DNA of 64,000 nucleotides from JAWKJY01 sp041393535. GTDB taxonomy: Bacteria > Actinomycetota > Thermoleophilia > Gaiellales > Gaiellaceae. The translations under genes were made by a program, and so were the position numbers. How positions within the stretch are numbered: the stretch's first letter is position 1; each line of letters starts with the position of its first letter. The notes beneath the pieces were generated by a model that made no database searches, was not told the origin of the DNA, and worked only from the letters and a program-made list of their open reading frames with translations. The stretch is from assembly GCA_041393535.1 (NCBI GenBank), contig JAWKJY010000011.1, positions 1 through 64,000 on the forward strand, written 5' to 3'. Positions 35,340-44,438 of this stretch are shown here, piece after piece.

Positions 35340-36158
35340 CTATCCAATTAGGACAATTACGTTGTACCTGAGCAGATGCGTCAGCCCCGCGGCCCGGAAG
35401 CGATCGCGCAGCTCGTCCGACAGCCCCTCGTCCTGCCCGAGGACGATCCCCGCGACGAGCGCGCCCCGCTCACCCTGGACGCCGCGATCCAGCCCGACCC
35501 GGATCCGATCCCTGACGCGGTCTCCCAGTCCGAGCACGCCGCCCCGCCACCCGATCTGCTCGACGCGCGTGGCGCGCAGCACGACGTGCGCTCCCCGACG
35601 GGCGAGCACGGATGCCTCGTCGAAGCCGCCGGCCTCGTCCGCCGGCCGGGGAGCGACGACGGTCGCATGGAACGCCACGACCGCACCCACCGGCGGCAGT
35701 GCATCGACCGCCGCCGGCAGTTCGAGCTGCACAGGCTCGCGCAGCGCCGCGCCGTCGAGGCGTCGGACGTCGACGGCCATCCTCACGTCGAACCGACCCA
35801 CCCGGGCGGCATCGGCGACGACGGCCTCGAAGGCATGCGCCTCGCCGATCAGCGGCCTGAGCGCGCTGGCGTCGAGTCGTTCCACGCGGATCCCGCCCCA
35901 CCAGAGCCCGAGACCCGCGGTCGCCCCCGCCAGGAGGAGCAGGCGCGCCCGTGCGGGGCCGCGGGCGGCCGCGAGCGCGAGGAGCACCAGGATGGCGGGC
36001 ACCGTCGGCGAGCCCGGTCGAAGCCACACGGAGCCGGCGAGCCCGGCGATTGCCGCCGCGGCGAGGACGTGTGGCGCAGGCAGCACAGGAGCTCGGTGAG
36101 CCGCCGATCCCGGGATCGCCGTGATCGCGGACGTTCCATCCTCGGCCGGATCGATCAC
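35340..36158 (-). pseudogene. comEC: comEC, truncated after the N-terminal part
   Basis: GTG 36158 overlaps the comEA stop (GTGA). The first about 263 residues match the ComEC start: hydrophobic helices (VLAAAAIAGLAGSVWL, ILVLLALAAARGPAR), the OB-fold-like DUF4131 part, and VAGIVLGQDEGLSDELRDRF then GLTHLL. In intact ComEC, THLL is followed by AVSGQN and the channel helices. Here RYNVIVLIG and TAG follow at the junction near 35369. The transmembrane channel and metallo-beta-lactamase domains (usually several hundred further residues) are missing, so DNA uptake through ComEC should be lost unless the element excises precisely. Confidence 0.85.
35350..35369. other. Element/chromosome junction, attachment-site-like
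   Basis: AGGACAATTACGTTGTACCT is an imperfect inverted repeat (AGG-ACAA and TTGT-ACCT) around TTACG, in an AT-rich patch. comEC coding sequence is recognisable down to 35370 (ending in Thr-His-Leu-Leu) and lost from 35369. Serine-recombinase sites look like this: a short crossover flanked by imperfect inverted arms. The partner site lies outside the window or is lost. Confidence 0.5.
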
Positions 36159-36742
36159 GGTGCGACCAGGTCGCGGAGCTGCTCGAGCCGCGCCGGGCCG
36201 ATTCCCGGGATCACGTCGAGATCGTCGACGCTTCGGAACGGCCCGTGCTCCTCGCGGTAGGCGACGATCTTCTGCGCCGTCACAGGCCCAACCCCGGGCA
36301 GCGCATCCAACTCCTCGACCGTCGCGGTGCTCAGGCGCACGGGCCCCGGCGCGGCCTCGCCCGCCGCGGACTGCGCATCGTTCGCCTCCTGTCGCGTCGG
36401 CACGACGATCTGGGTGCCGTCGACGAGGGGCGCTGCCAGGTTCACGCCCGCCACGGACGCCCGCCGGGTCGGGCCACCGGCCCGCGCGATCGCGTCGTGC
36501 ACCCGACTGCCCTCCGGGAGGCGATAGAGGCCGGGCTCGCGGACTGCGCCGGCGACGTCGACGACGACCTCGGCCGGCTCGGGCTCCGAGACCGACAGCG
36601 CCGCGACGGTCTCCCGGCTGGAGACCGATTGGCCGCCGCCAACCTGGCGCGTCGAGACGTACCGGCCGCCCAGCGCCAGTGCGACCACGATGACAGCGAG
36701 GTAGACCGCGGCTCGTCGCCGGGTGATCGTCGGCATGCCCAT
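36155..36742 (-). CDS. comEA: ComEA-type DNA-binding competence protein
   Basis: A 195-residue protein. One membrane helix (AVYLAVIVVALALGGRYV) anchors it. Residues about 60-125 are an SLBB domain (VVVDVAGAVREPGLYRLPEG, VHDAIARAGG), and the last about 60 are paired helix-hairpin-helix motifs (TATVEELDALPGVGPVTAQK, VDDLDVIPGIGPARLEQLRD). ComEA binds incoming double-stranded DNA and passes it to ComEC, which overlaps it downstream. ATG 36742 or 36736 both fit; neither has a strong ribosome site. A palindrome-rich stretch lies upstream. Confidence 0.9.
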   Translation of the reverse strand: MGMPTITRRRAAVYLAVIVVALALGGRYVSTRQVGGGQSVSSRETVAALSVSEPEPAEVVVDVAGAVREPGLYRLPEGSRVHDAIARAGGPTRRASVAGVNLAAPLVDGTQIVVPTRQEANDAQSAAGEAAPGPVRLSTATVEELDALPGVGPVTAQKIVAYREEHGPFRSVDDLDVIPGIGPARLEQLRDLVAP

Positions 36743-36788
36743 GCCGTCGATTCTGGGCAGCAAGGTGTCACGTGTCTGTCACGCAAGC

Positions 36789-36802
36789 GCACGAATGCGT
36801 GC
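36789..36802. promoter_or_regulatory. Palindromic motif upstream of comEA
   Basis: GCACG-AATG-CGTGC is a perfect 5+5 bp inverted repeat 47 bases upstream of comEA. It sits inside a stretch (36769-36816) with GTCACG on one side and CGTGAC on the other, so two nested inverted repeats share a centre region. It is a candidate operator for comEA; no regulator can be named. Confidence 0.4.
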
Positions 36803-36966
36803 CGATTCCGTGACGGAAGTGCAACAACCGCGATCGAGCCCTTGCGACGGATCGGGCGGTCGGCTTCGATCGCTCCATGCCGAGGCAGCGCGACCACCGA
36901 ACGGCCAGGAGCCGGCCCCGTGCCCCGATGGCGCACCGGGTTGGCCCGCCCGGGCCCGGCCGGTGC

Positions 36967-39408
36967 CTACAGGACGAGGTTCACGAGCTTGCGCGGCACG
37001 ACGATCGCCTTGCGAGGCTCCCGTCCGTCGAGCAGCTCCGCGATCCGCGGCAGGGAGCGCGCGGTCGCGACGATCTCGTCGTCCCCGATGTCGGTGGCGA
37101 CCTCGATGCGCTCCCGGACCTTGCCGTTCACCTGCACGACGAGCTCGAAGGTCTCTCGCTGGAGCATCGCCGGATCGGCGACCGGCCACGGCGTCTCCCA
37201 GAGCCGGGAGTGCCCGAGCCGTCCCCAGAGCTCCTCGGCGACGTGGGGCGCGTAGGGCTGGACGAGGCTGACCGCCGTCTCGCAGGCGAAGCGGGCAGCG
37301 GGGTCGTCCGGCGCCTTGGAGATCTCGTTGACGAGCTCCATGATCGCGGCGATCGGCGTGTTGAACTGGAAGCGCCGCTGGATGTCGTCGCTCACCTTGG
37401 CGATCGCGTGATGGGCCCGCCGCGCCAGCGGCGTGTCCGGCGGCGGCGCCGGCTCGGTGGGGATGCCCGCCTGGTGCACGACGCGCCAGAGCCGGTTCAG
37501 GAAGCGGGACGTCCCCTCGATGCCGCTGTCCTGCCACTCCGCGTCCTCGTCGGCCGGGCCCATGAACAGCACGTACAGACGAAGGGCGTCCGCTCCGTAG
37601 CGCTCGATCGACTCGTCCGGCGAGACGACGTTGCCCTTCGACTTCGACATCTTGGCCCCGAAGCGGTAGATCATCCCCTGGGTGAAGAGGCGGAGGAACG
37701 GCTCCCGAAACCCGACCACCCCGAGGTCGTTCATGACCTTGACGAAGAACCGTGCGTACAGCAGGTGCAGGATCGCGTGCTCGATGCCGCCGATGTACTG
37801 GTTGACGGGCGCCCAGTAGTCGACGATCTCGCGCCGCACCGGAGCCGCGTCCGTGTGCGGGTCGCAGTAGCGCAGGAAGTACCACGAGGAGTCGACGAAG
37901 GTGTCCATCGTGTCGGTCTCGCGGCGCGCTGGCGACCCGCAGCCGGGGCAGGTGGTCGCGACCCAGTCCTCCGCCGATGCGAGGGGAGAGCGCCCCTTCG
38001 GGAGGTAGTCGTCGATCTCCGGCAGCAGGACGGGCAGGTCGGCCTCGGGCACGGGGACGACGCCGCAGGTGTCGCAGTGCACCATCGGGATGGGGCATCC
38101 CCAGTACCGCTGTCGCGACAGGAGCCAGTCGCGCAGCCGGTAGCCGGTCGTGGCCCTGCCGATCGAACGCTCCTCCAGCCAGGCGATGACGCCGTCGATG
38201 GCCTCGGGCGTGGTCAGCCCGGAGAACTGCCCCGAGTTGATCGAGCGCGCGGAGGTCGACTTGTCGACGTATGGCAGCTCGACCTCGCCGCCGTCCGCCG
38301 GCTCCACCACACGACGGATGTCGAGGCCGAATCGTACGGCGAACTCGTAGTCCCGCTCGTCGTGCGCCGGGACGGCCATGATGGCACCTGTCCCGTACTC
38401 CATGAGAACGTAGTCCGCGACCCAGATCGGGATCTCCTCGCCCGTGACCGGGTTCGTGATCGTGCGCCCCGTGTCGACCCCCGACTTCTCCCGCTCGGGG
38501 TTCGCTCGCTCGACCGCAGTCTGTGCCGCCGCCCGCCGGACGTAGGCCTGCACGGCCTCCTCGGCGGTCGTGCCGGCGACCAGCCGCTCGATCAGCGGGT
38601 GCTCGGGCGCGAGCACGAAGAACGTCGCGCCGAACAGGGTGTCCGGACGCGTCGTGAAGACCGGGATCTCGATGTCGAGCGACTCGATGCGAAAGGACAC
38701 CTCTGCGCCACGGGAGCGGCCGATCCAGTTCCGCTGCATCGTCAGCACGCGGTCGGGCCAGTCCTCGAGCAGGCTCATCTCGTCGAGCAGCGCGTCGGCG
38801 TACGCGGTCGTGCGGAAGAACCACTGCGCGAGGTTCTTGGCCTCGACCTCGGCACCGCATCGCTCGCAGCAGCCGTCGACGACCTGTTCGTTGGCGAGCA
38901 CGGTCTGATCGTTCGGGCACCACTTGACGGGTGCCTCACGCCGGTAGGCGAGCCCGGCCTCGTGGAAGCGGAGGAAGAGCCACTGCGTCCAGCGGTAGTA
39001 CTCGGGCTCGTGCGTGGAGATCTCGCGACTCCAGTCGATCGACCAGCCCATCCGGAGCATCTGGCGTCGAATGGACGCGATGTTCCGCTCCGTTACGGTC
39101 CTCGGATGCCCGCCCTCGCGGATCGCTGCGTTCTCGGCCGGGAGCCCGAACGCGTCGTACCCCATGGGGCGCAGCACGTCGTAGCCCGTTCGGCGACGAA
39201 CGTGCGCGACGACGTCGCCCAGCGTGTAGTTCTTGACGTGGCCCATGTGCAGCTCGCCCGACGGATACGGGAGCATCTCGAGCACGTACGAGCGGGGCCG
39301 CACGTCCTCGCCGATTGGGAGGTCGGGGTTCGGCACCTCGAACGCCTTCGCGTTCTCCCACACGGCCTGCCAGCGCGGCTCGATCGCCTGAGGGTCGTAG
39401 CGCTCCAC
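36967..39408 (-). CDS. leuS: Leucyl-tRNA synthetase
   Basis: An 813-residue class I synthetase that charges tRNA-Leu. Seen in order are PYPSGELHMGHVKNY (HIGH motif HMGH at 54-57), a zinc-type CPND/CCERCG insertion near 165-190, and an editing domain (FTTRPDTLFGATFFVLAPEH, YGTGAIMAVPAHDERDYEFA). These are followed by SRQRYWGCPIPMVHC, the catalytic lysine motif KMSKS at 586-590, and a C-terminal anticodon-binding region ending in the LeuS-specific domain (ELVVQVNGKVRERIEV). GTG 39408 (VERYDPQAIEPRWQ) is the natural start; the frame extends further but Arg-rich. The gene is intact. Confidence 0.97.
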   Translation of the reverse strand: MERYDPQAIEPRWQAVWENAKAFEVPNPDLPIGEDVRPRSYVLEMLPYPSGELHMGHVKNYTLGDVVAHVRRRTGYDVLRPMGYDAFGLPAENAAIREGGHPRTVTERNIASIRRQMLRMGWSIDWSREISTHEPEYYRWTQWLFLRFHEAGLAYRREAPVKWCPNDQTVLANEQVVDGCCERCGAEVEAKNLAQWFFRTTAYADALLDEMSLLEDWPDRVLTMQRNWIGRSRGAEVSFRIESLDIEIPVFTTRPDTLFGATFFVLAPEHPLIERLVAGTTAEEAVQAYVRRAAAQTAVERANPEREKSGVDTGRTITNPVTGEEIPIWVADYVLMEYGTGAIMAVPAHDERDYEFAVRFGLDIRRVVEPADGGEVELPYVDKSTSARSINSGQFSGLTTPEAIDGVIAWLEERSIGRATTGYRLRDWLLSRQRYWGCPIPMVHCDTCGVVPVPEADLPVLLPEIDDYLPKGRSPLASAEDWVATTCPGCGSPARRETDTMDTFVDSSWYFLRYCDPHTDAAPVRREIVDYWAPVNQYIGGIEHAILHLLYARFFVKVMNDLGVVGFREPFLRLFTQGMIYRFGAKMSKSKGNVVSPDESIERYGADALRLYVLFMGPADEDAEWQDSGIEGTSRFLNRLWRVVHQAGIPTEPAPPPDTPLARRAHHAIAKVSDDIQRRFQFNTPIAAIMELVNEISKAPDDPAARFACETAVSLVQPYAPHVAEELWGRLGHSRLWETPWPVADPAMLQRETFELVVQVNGKVRERIEVATDIGDDEIVATARSLPRIAELLDGREPRKAIVVPRKLVNLVL

Positions 39409-39619
39409 GGGCCGAGATCGTACCCCCGCCGGCGGAACCGAGCGGTCGGAGCGAGCGCGCGGGAGCCGCCGCCGCATGCTCCAACTCACGGCCCGACTCG
39501 ACGACAGGCTACGGGCAGGCCGGGGCAGGCGACGGCACCGGGTGCCACACGTGGGTCGAGCACGCCACGGGCGGGGCCCCGTGCCCGGCTCCGAAGCACG
39601 GAGGAACTACGATGCGGGC

Positions 39620-40372
39620 GTGCGGCTCCCCGGGCTGTCCGGCATCTGGGGCGACGACCCCGAGCGTCTCTGGCCTTTCCTGCACTGCTGTGCCGCACGT
39701 CACGACGTTCCTCGCTCCGTCGTTCGGTACGGCATGGAGCACGTTCCCGACCGAGGCGGTCTCGTGATCGCGGCGAACCACTTCTCGGCGATCGACCCAC
39801 CCCTCGTCGGCAGCTTCTCCCCGCGGGCCATCTACTACATGGCGAAGTCGGAGCTCATGGCGGTGCCGGTGGTGGGCACCCTGCTCGGCTACACGGGCGC
39901 CTTCTCCGTGCGGCGAGGGCAGCGCGATCGCGAAGCGCTACGGAAGGCGCGGTGGCTGCTGCACGAGGGGCATGCCGTAGGCCTCTTCGTGGAGGGGACG
40001 CGGCAGCGCCTCGGCTACCCGGGCCCGGTGCAGCCGGGCGCGACGATGCTCGCGGTGCAGGAGGGCGTGCCGATGGTGCCATGCGGCGTCGCGTCCTTCG
40101 GATGGACGCCGACGAACCGGATGCCGTGTTGCGTCGTCTGGGGGGAGCCGATTCACCTTGGCGATCTACCTCGGACGAGCCGCGGCTACCGGGAGGCGGC
40201 GGAGATCGTCGGGCAACGGATCCACGAGCTCTGGCGGCACGCCGAGCTGGCGCGTGCCAGCGGCTACCCGGAACGCCTGGAGGACGGCTCGCGACGACGG
40301 GAGCACATCGGGCGGGGCGAGGGCGCGCCGGTACGTGGGCTCCGTCCATGGCCGGCGCCCGAGCCGAGCTGA
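39620..40372 (+). CDS. plsC: 1-acyl-sn-glycerol-3-phosphate acyltransferase (PlsC-like)
   Basis: A 250-residue protein from GTG 39620; the frame is open upstream but Arg/Gly-rich, and ATG 39734 would remove part of the domain. VIAANHFSAIDPPLVG gives the H-x4-D catalytic motif. AKSELMAVPVVGTLLGYTGA and LFVEGTRQR provide the glycerol-phosphate-binding FxxEGTR block, and MLAVQEGVPMVPCGV follows. It would transfer a second fatty acyl chain to lysophosphatidic acid at the membrane. It is divergent from leuS. Confidence 0.85.
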   Translation: MRLPGLSGIWGDDPERLWPFLHCCAARHDVPRSVVRYGMEHVPDRGGLVIAANHFSAIDPPLVGSFSPRAIYYMAKSELMAVPVVGTLLGYTGAFSVRRGQRDREALRKARWLLHEGHAVGLFVEGTRQRLGYPGPVQPGATMLAVQEGVPMVPCGVASFGWTPTNRMPCCVVWGEPIHLGDLPRTSRGYREAAEIVGQRIHELWRHAELARASGYPERLEDGSRRREHIGRGEGAPVRGLRPWPAPEPS

Positions 40373-40432
40373 GCACCTCTGCGTCCGGCGCCGCACGATC
40401 TCGGCACCGCCCCGCGTGCGAGCCTCCGCTCG

Positions 40433-41566
40433 CTAGCCGTTTGCCGCGGCAGGGCGCTCGGCGACGGGGAGATCGCCGTCGTCCGCGGGATCGGCCTCAT
40501 CGTTGGCGGGCACCGACGGCTGGCTCGGGTCCGAGTCGACACCGACGTGCTCGATCGCCTCGCTCGAGCCGGTCATGCCAGCGTCGACGGGATCATCGGA
40601 CGCCGACGCCTCGTCCCAGCCGTCGGTCACGTCTCCGGCGGGTGGCGGCGACGCCTCCTCGATGACGTCGGCCTCGGCGCGCACGACCTCGGCGGCTGCT
40701 GCGGCTGCCGCGAGCTGCGCGACCCGCGCCTCCTCCCGGGCCGCTTCGACGCGCGCGCGGAGCTCGGCGACGGCGTCGGTGTCCGCCTCCGCCTCGGCCA
40801 GCAGCTCCTTCGCCTCGGCGATGTCCGGCGTGTCGGCCTCGAGTCGCGCCAGGTCGGCCTCGGCCGCCTCGATCGCGCCCCGAAACGCCTGCACGAGCCC
40901 CAGCTCGTGCTCGACCTCGTGGATCGCGTCCTCGCGCTGCCGCTCGAGCCGACGAGCGTTCAGTGCCGCGATGTTCACCCGCTGGGCGAAGTGCTGGGCG
41001 ACCTCTTCCTCCCCCCAGCGAACGGGCATCAGGCTCACCAGGTCGGGCGCGTCGACCAGGAGGAAGACCTTCTTCGCGTCGAGCCCCTGGATCGCTCGGA
41101 ACGACCGGCCATCGACGCGCCCGCTCGCCGCCAGTCGCGCGACTGCGCCCGGACGGGAGATCGCTATGCGAGCCGCCGAGTCGACGATCGCGTTCGTGCC
41201 ACGACCGAGCCGGGCGACGCCGTCCTTGGTCTCGATGCGGTCCTCGAACAGCCGCACCTTGCCGAAGCGGGCGATCTCGAGCGGCTGAAGGGTGGCCCGA
41301 ACGGACGCCAGCCGCTGCTCGGCCTCCGCGATGCGACGCGCGTGCTCGGCCTCTCGACGGGCGATCTCGTCGCGCGCCGCCCGCAGCTCGCGCTCCCGGC
41401 CGCGCTCGAGCTGCTCGAGGTGCTTGCGCGCCTCCCGGACGCGGCCCTCGTGCGCCTTCTGCGCATCGCGGAGCTGACGCTCGAGGTCGCGGACGCCGGG
41501 CGCAACCGCGTCTTCCGCGGGCCCCCCGTCCTTCGACTCCCGCCTGCGGAAGCGCTCGAAGACCAC
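40433..41566 (-). CDS. Coiled-coil protein with PH-like (DUF4429-type) middle
   Basis: GTG 41566 follows GAGGAGG and gives 377 residues; the longer upstream frame is Arg/Gly-rich. An N-terminal coiled coil (LERQLRDAQKAHEGRVREAR to AEAEQRLASVRATL) leads to a beta-rich middle (ARFGKVRLFEDRIETKDGVA, GLDAKKVFLLVDAPDLVSLM) resembling bacterial PH/DUF4429 domains. A second coiled coil (AALNARRLERQREDAIHEVE onward) ends in an acidic, low-complexity tail. Such proteins are cytoplasmic; function unknown. A short hairpin (40418-40433) separates it from plsC, with which it converges. Confidence 0.65.
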   Translation of the reverse strand: MVFERFRRRESKDGGPAEDAVAPGVRDLERQLRDAQKAHEGRVREARKHLEQLERGRERELRAARDEIARREAEHARRIAEAEQRLASVRATLQPLEIARFGKVRLFEDRIETKDGVARLGRGTNAIVDSAARIAISRPGAVARLAASGRVDGRSFRAIQGLDAKKVFLLVDAPDLVSLMPVRWGEEEVAQHFAQRVNIAALNARRLERQREDAIHEVEHELGLVQAFRGAIEAAEADLARLEADTPDIAEAKELLAEAEADTDAVAELRARVEAAREEARVAQLAAAAAAAEVVRAEADVIEEASPPPAGDVTDGWDEASASDDPVDAGMTGSSEAIEHVGVDSDPSQPSVPANDEADPADDGDLPVAERPAAANG

Positions 41567-42002
41567 CTGTCCTCCTCGTACCTGGCCCTGGCAATGTTGC
41601 GGCAAAGCGCCCGCCCGCGCAAACCGCCGGTGATCCGCCCGCCCGGAACCGGGCCGGCCGGAACGCGACGGCCCACCCCTTCGGCCAGATGGTTCCCCGC
41701 CCACATCGACCTGCAATCACGCCACGTCTCCTGCCGTCGGTCGTTCGGCGCACAAGGAAGGTGCCGGCGAGGCTCGTCGCGCTCCGCGCCACGTGCCGCG
41801 CGTCCCCCGATCGCGCCGAACGGGCGCGTTCGCCGAACGCGCCCACCGGTGCGGATGCGGCCCGACCCGGATGGGCCCGAGTCCTGTCGCGGCGCCTCGC
41901 AGGGCGCCACCGAACGTGCGGCGCGTGCACGGCTGGCGCGGTGAGCACCGGCGCGTGGCTCGTCCGTCAGGTGACGATGACGGCGTGGCTGACCCGTCGT
42001 CG

Positions 42003-42407
42003 TCATCCACGGGCAGCGCGCCCGTCGGCTTCCGCCGGAAGGTCCCCGAGCGGCTCCTCGACGAGGGCGTCGGGCGCCGACGCACGCGTAAGGCGGTGGT
42101 CGGGCGCCGGCCAGGGCGAGAGGACGAGCAGCAACCGAGCCCCGGCGGCCGTGGTCACCGCGTGCCGCTCGTGCGGCGCCAGCGAGAGGAGCGTCCCGGC
42201 CGGGCAGCGAGCCGCCTCTCCGTTCGCCGCGATCTCGGTCTCTCCACGAACGACGAGGATCAGGGACGGCTCGCGGACGGCGTGCTCGTCGAGGCGCTGG
42301 CCGGGCTGGAGATCGACCACAACAACCCTGCTGTGCTCGCCCGTTTCCAGCACACGCGGATCGCGGGCTCCTCGCGCGTCGATGTCGAGCAGGCTCCAGC
42401 GCTTCAC
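42003..42407 (-). CDS. Cupin-domain protein
   Basis: A 134-residue single-domain cupin. SRVVVVDLQPGQRLDEHAVR gives motif 1 (G(X)5HxH-like with one His visible), and CPAGTLLSLAPHERHAV gives motif 2 (PxGxxHxxxN-like). The metal ligands are partly replaced (EHAV for HxH), so a sugar or small-molecule binding role is as likely as catalysis. GTG 42407 with AGGA upstream is preferred; GTG 42425 is also in frame. A hairpin at 41822-41844 lies downstream and may end its transcript. Confidence 0.7.
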   Translation of the reverse strand: MKRWSLLDIDARGARDPRVLETGEHSRVVVVDLQPGQRLDEHAVREPSLILVVRGETEIAANGEAARCPAGTLLSLAPHERHAVTTAAGARLLLVLSPWPAPDHRLTRASAPDALVEEPLGDLPAEADGRAARG

Positions 42408-42607
42408 GTGTGTCGTCCTCGCCACGGATCCGGTACCGCGTGCCGCCGGCGGTCGACGGCGGCACGCGGTCTCCGGGAGGGATCGGACGGCGCCGAAGGA
42501 ACGCCGTCCCGTGGGGCACCTGCGCCGATACCCCGACCGACGCGAGCCGAAACATGCCCGTGCCTCGGGCCGGATTGCACGCCCGCGCCGGTGGGTATGC
42601 CCGTCCC

Positions 42608-43387
42608 GTGCGCGCGCTCGGCATCGATGTCGGCGGCACCCGGGTGAAGGCGGCGGTCGTCGACGTGACGACGGGACGGATCACGGGCGAGCGCTGGTCG
42701 GCGCCGACGCCGCGGCGACCAACGGCCGATCAGCTCGCGCAGCTCGTCGAGGAAGCAGTCGATCGGTTCCACGGCATCGTGCCGATCGGGATCGGCTTCC
42801 CCGGAATGGTCGTCGACGGCGTGGCGGAGCACGCGGACAACCTCGGGCATCACTGGGAGGGCGTTCACGTCGAGGCGCTGTTCGAGCTGGCGGCGGGCAG
42901 GCCGGTCACGGTGCTCAACGACGCCGACGCGGCCGGGCTCGCCGAGGCCCGGTTCGGGGCCGCACGCGACGTGACGGGCGTCGTCGTCGTGGTCACGCTC
43001 GGCACCGGCGTCGGGAGCGCCCTGATCGTCGACGGACGCCTGGTGCCCAACACCGAGCTGGGCATGCTGCACGTCGACGGTGCGCCCGCGGGGGACGTGA
43101 TCGCCAACCGCGTGCGCAAGCGGCTCGGGCTCAGCTGGAGAGGCTTCGCCCGCCGACTGGACTCGTACGTCGCCGCGCTCGCGCGGGTCGTCGCGCCGGA
43201 TCTCGTCGTGGTCGGCGGCGGCGCGAGCAATCACCACGCGCGCTTCCTGCATCGGCTGACGACCGAGATCGAGATCGTGCCGGCAGCGCTCCGCAACGAC
43301 GCGGGAATCGTGGGCGCGGCCATGGCCGCCGCCGAGGACGGGCGGGCCTCGTCGCCCCGACCCGCGATCACGCGCCCTCGACCTTGA
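42608..43387 (+). CDS. ROK-family glucokinase, polyphosphate-glucokinase-like
   Basis: A 259-residue protein from GTG 42608. RALGIDVGGTRVKAAVVDVT is the N-terminal phosphate-binding loop of ROK kinases. PIGIGFPGMVVDGVAEHADN and VTVLNDADAAGLAEARFG supply the sugar-binding Asn-Asp, and VVVTLGTGVGSALIVDGRLV with PNTELGML is typical of polyphosphate glucokinases. The C-terminus is slightly short. It would phosphorylate glucose with polyphosphate or ATP. It lacks the usual ROK zinc-binding cysteines, as PpgK-type enzymes do. Confidence 0.82.
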   Translation: MRALGIDVGGTRVKAAVVDVTTGRITGERWSAPTPRRPTADQLAQLVEEAVDRFHGIVPIGIGFPGMVVDGVAEHADNLGHHWEGVHVEALFELAAGRPVTVLNDADAAGLAEARFGAARDVTGVVVVVTLGTGVGSALIVDGRLVPNTELGMLHVDGAPAGDVIANRVRKRLGLSWRGFARRLDSYVAALARVVAPDLVVVGGGASNHHARFLHRLTTEIEIVPAALRNDAGIVGAAMAAAEDGRASSPRPAITRPRP

Positions 43388-43448
43388 GGGAGTCTGAACG
43401 CGCCGCCCGGGTTTGGCGGGCCGGCCGTCGCGGGAAGAGCCACGCGAG

Positions 43449-43949
43449 GTGACTGCAGGCAATGCCCGCGTCCAGCCGTTTACGGCACGGTTTCGGCACT
43501 CGGCGGCAGAGCTCGCTCCGCTCCGTGCCTCGCTTCGTGCCTGGCTGGCGCAGGCCGGGATCGCCGAGCCGGACCAGCAGCGGGTGCTCCTCGCGTGCGG
43601 CGAGGCGTGCGCGAATGCCGTGGAGCACGCCCGGCCGGTCGGCCCGGCGACGATCGCCGTGAGCTGCCGCCTCGAGCCGGGTACGGGGGCGATCGTCGTC
43701 CGCGTGCGGGACACCGGCCGCTGGGGCGGGCCCGCGCCGCGCGCGGATCGCGGCTTCGGCCTCCGCCTGATCGGCCACCTCGTCGACGAGGTTGCCGTCC
43801 GGGCCGGCGCTCGCGGCACCGCCGTCGTCCTGAGGATCCTTCCCTCTCCCGCACCCCGTCGACGGGAGGCAGCGGCAAGGGCGGCGCGACCGCCGCGAGA
43901 GGGGCATGGGGGCACCCCGCACGCGCTCGCCCCCGCGGTCGCTCGCTGA
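43449..43949 (+). CDS. RsbW-type anti-sigma serine kinase
   Basis: A 166-residue HATPase_c_2 protein. VLLACGEACANAVEHARPVG is the N-box, with the Glu and Asn that hold Mg-ATP. VVRVRDTGRWGG is the G1 box, and DRGFGLRLIGHLVDEV the G2 box. RsbW proteins bind a sigma factor and also phosphorylate an RsbV-type antagonist. GTG 43449 was chosen; a TTG at 43413 is also in frame. The C-terminal 30 residues are Arg/Ala-rich and may be unstructured. Confidence 0.8.
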   Translation: MTAGNARVQPFTARFRHSAAELAPLRASLRAWLAQAGIAEPDQQRVLLACGEACANAVEHARPVGPATIAVSCRLEPGTGAIVVRVRDTGRWGGPAPRADRGFGLRLIGHLVDEVAVRAGARGTAVVLRILPSPAPRRREAAARAARPPREGHGGTPHALAPAVAR

Positions 43950-44438
43950 GCGTCCAGCAACGGTCGCCGTCGCGACGTGCGCGTGGCTGACGGCAGCCCG
44001 CACGGGATCGACTCCGCCGTGCGTCGGGCGCGGGCACGCAGTTGGAGCGCGACGGATGGGCGGAGCGGGACGGCCTCCCGGGCACCGCTCGGCGCGCGAG
44101 GCGTGGAGCCCAGTCAGGGGGACCGAAGGAGCGCCCCGTCCGGTCGGCGCTGGCAGCGACCGCGGCGCAGTCGACGCGCGAGCGGCGCAGCATCGTGTGA
44201 CCCAACCGTGCCGGAACGGTGACGTTGCATCCCCAGCGCTCCCCAGTCCGCGCCCATACGCCCGCCCTTGGATGGGGCAACCACTCTCCGCCTAGCGCCC
44301 AGCCTATCGCCGAAACCCGCACGCGTCCGTCACGAGGGTGCGTCGATTTCGTGACGATTCGTCCCGACCCGGGCGGTGGAGCGATCGCCTCGGGGGCCGC
44401 TACTCGACGGTGCCCACGGTCTCGCCGGAAGGGCCGGA
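43950..44438. other. Convergent spacer carrying repeat copy A
   Basis: 489 bases between the ends of a plus-strand kinase gene and a minus-strand two-gene unit. It is GC-rich with no protein-like frame. Its right half holds copy A of the dispersed repeat (44258-44362). Confidence 0.5.
44258..44362 (+). repeat. Dispersed ~105-bp repeat, copy A
   Basis: Shares with copies B and C the blocks CGCCCTTGG-TGGGG, CCGCCTAGCG-CCAGCCTA, GTCCGTCACG and TGCGTCGATTTCGTG. An internal inverted repeat CGTCACG/CGTGACG (7 bp) is present only in this copy; in copies B and C the second arm has decayed. Confidence 0.65.

Noticed and set aside
36877..40665. A 1,262-codon plus-strand frame opposite leuS
   Set aside because: leuS is unmistakable on the minus strand and plsC lies in another frame of the plus strand.
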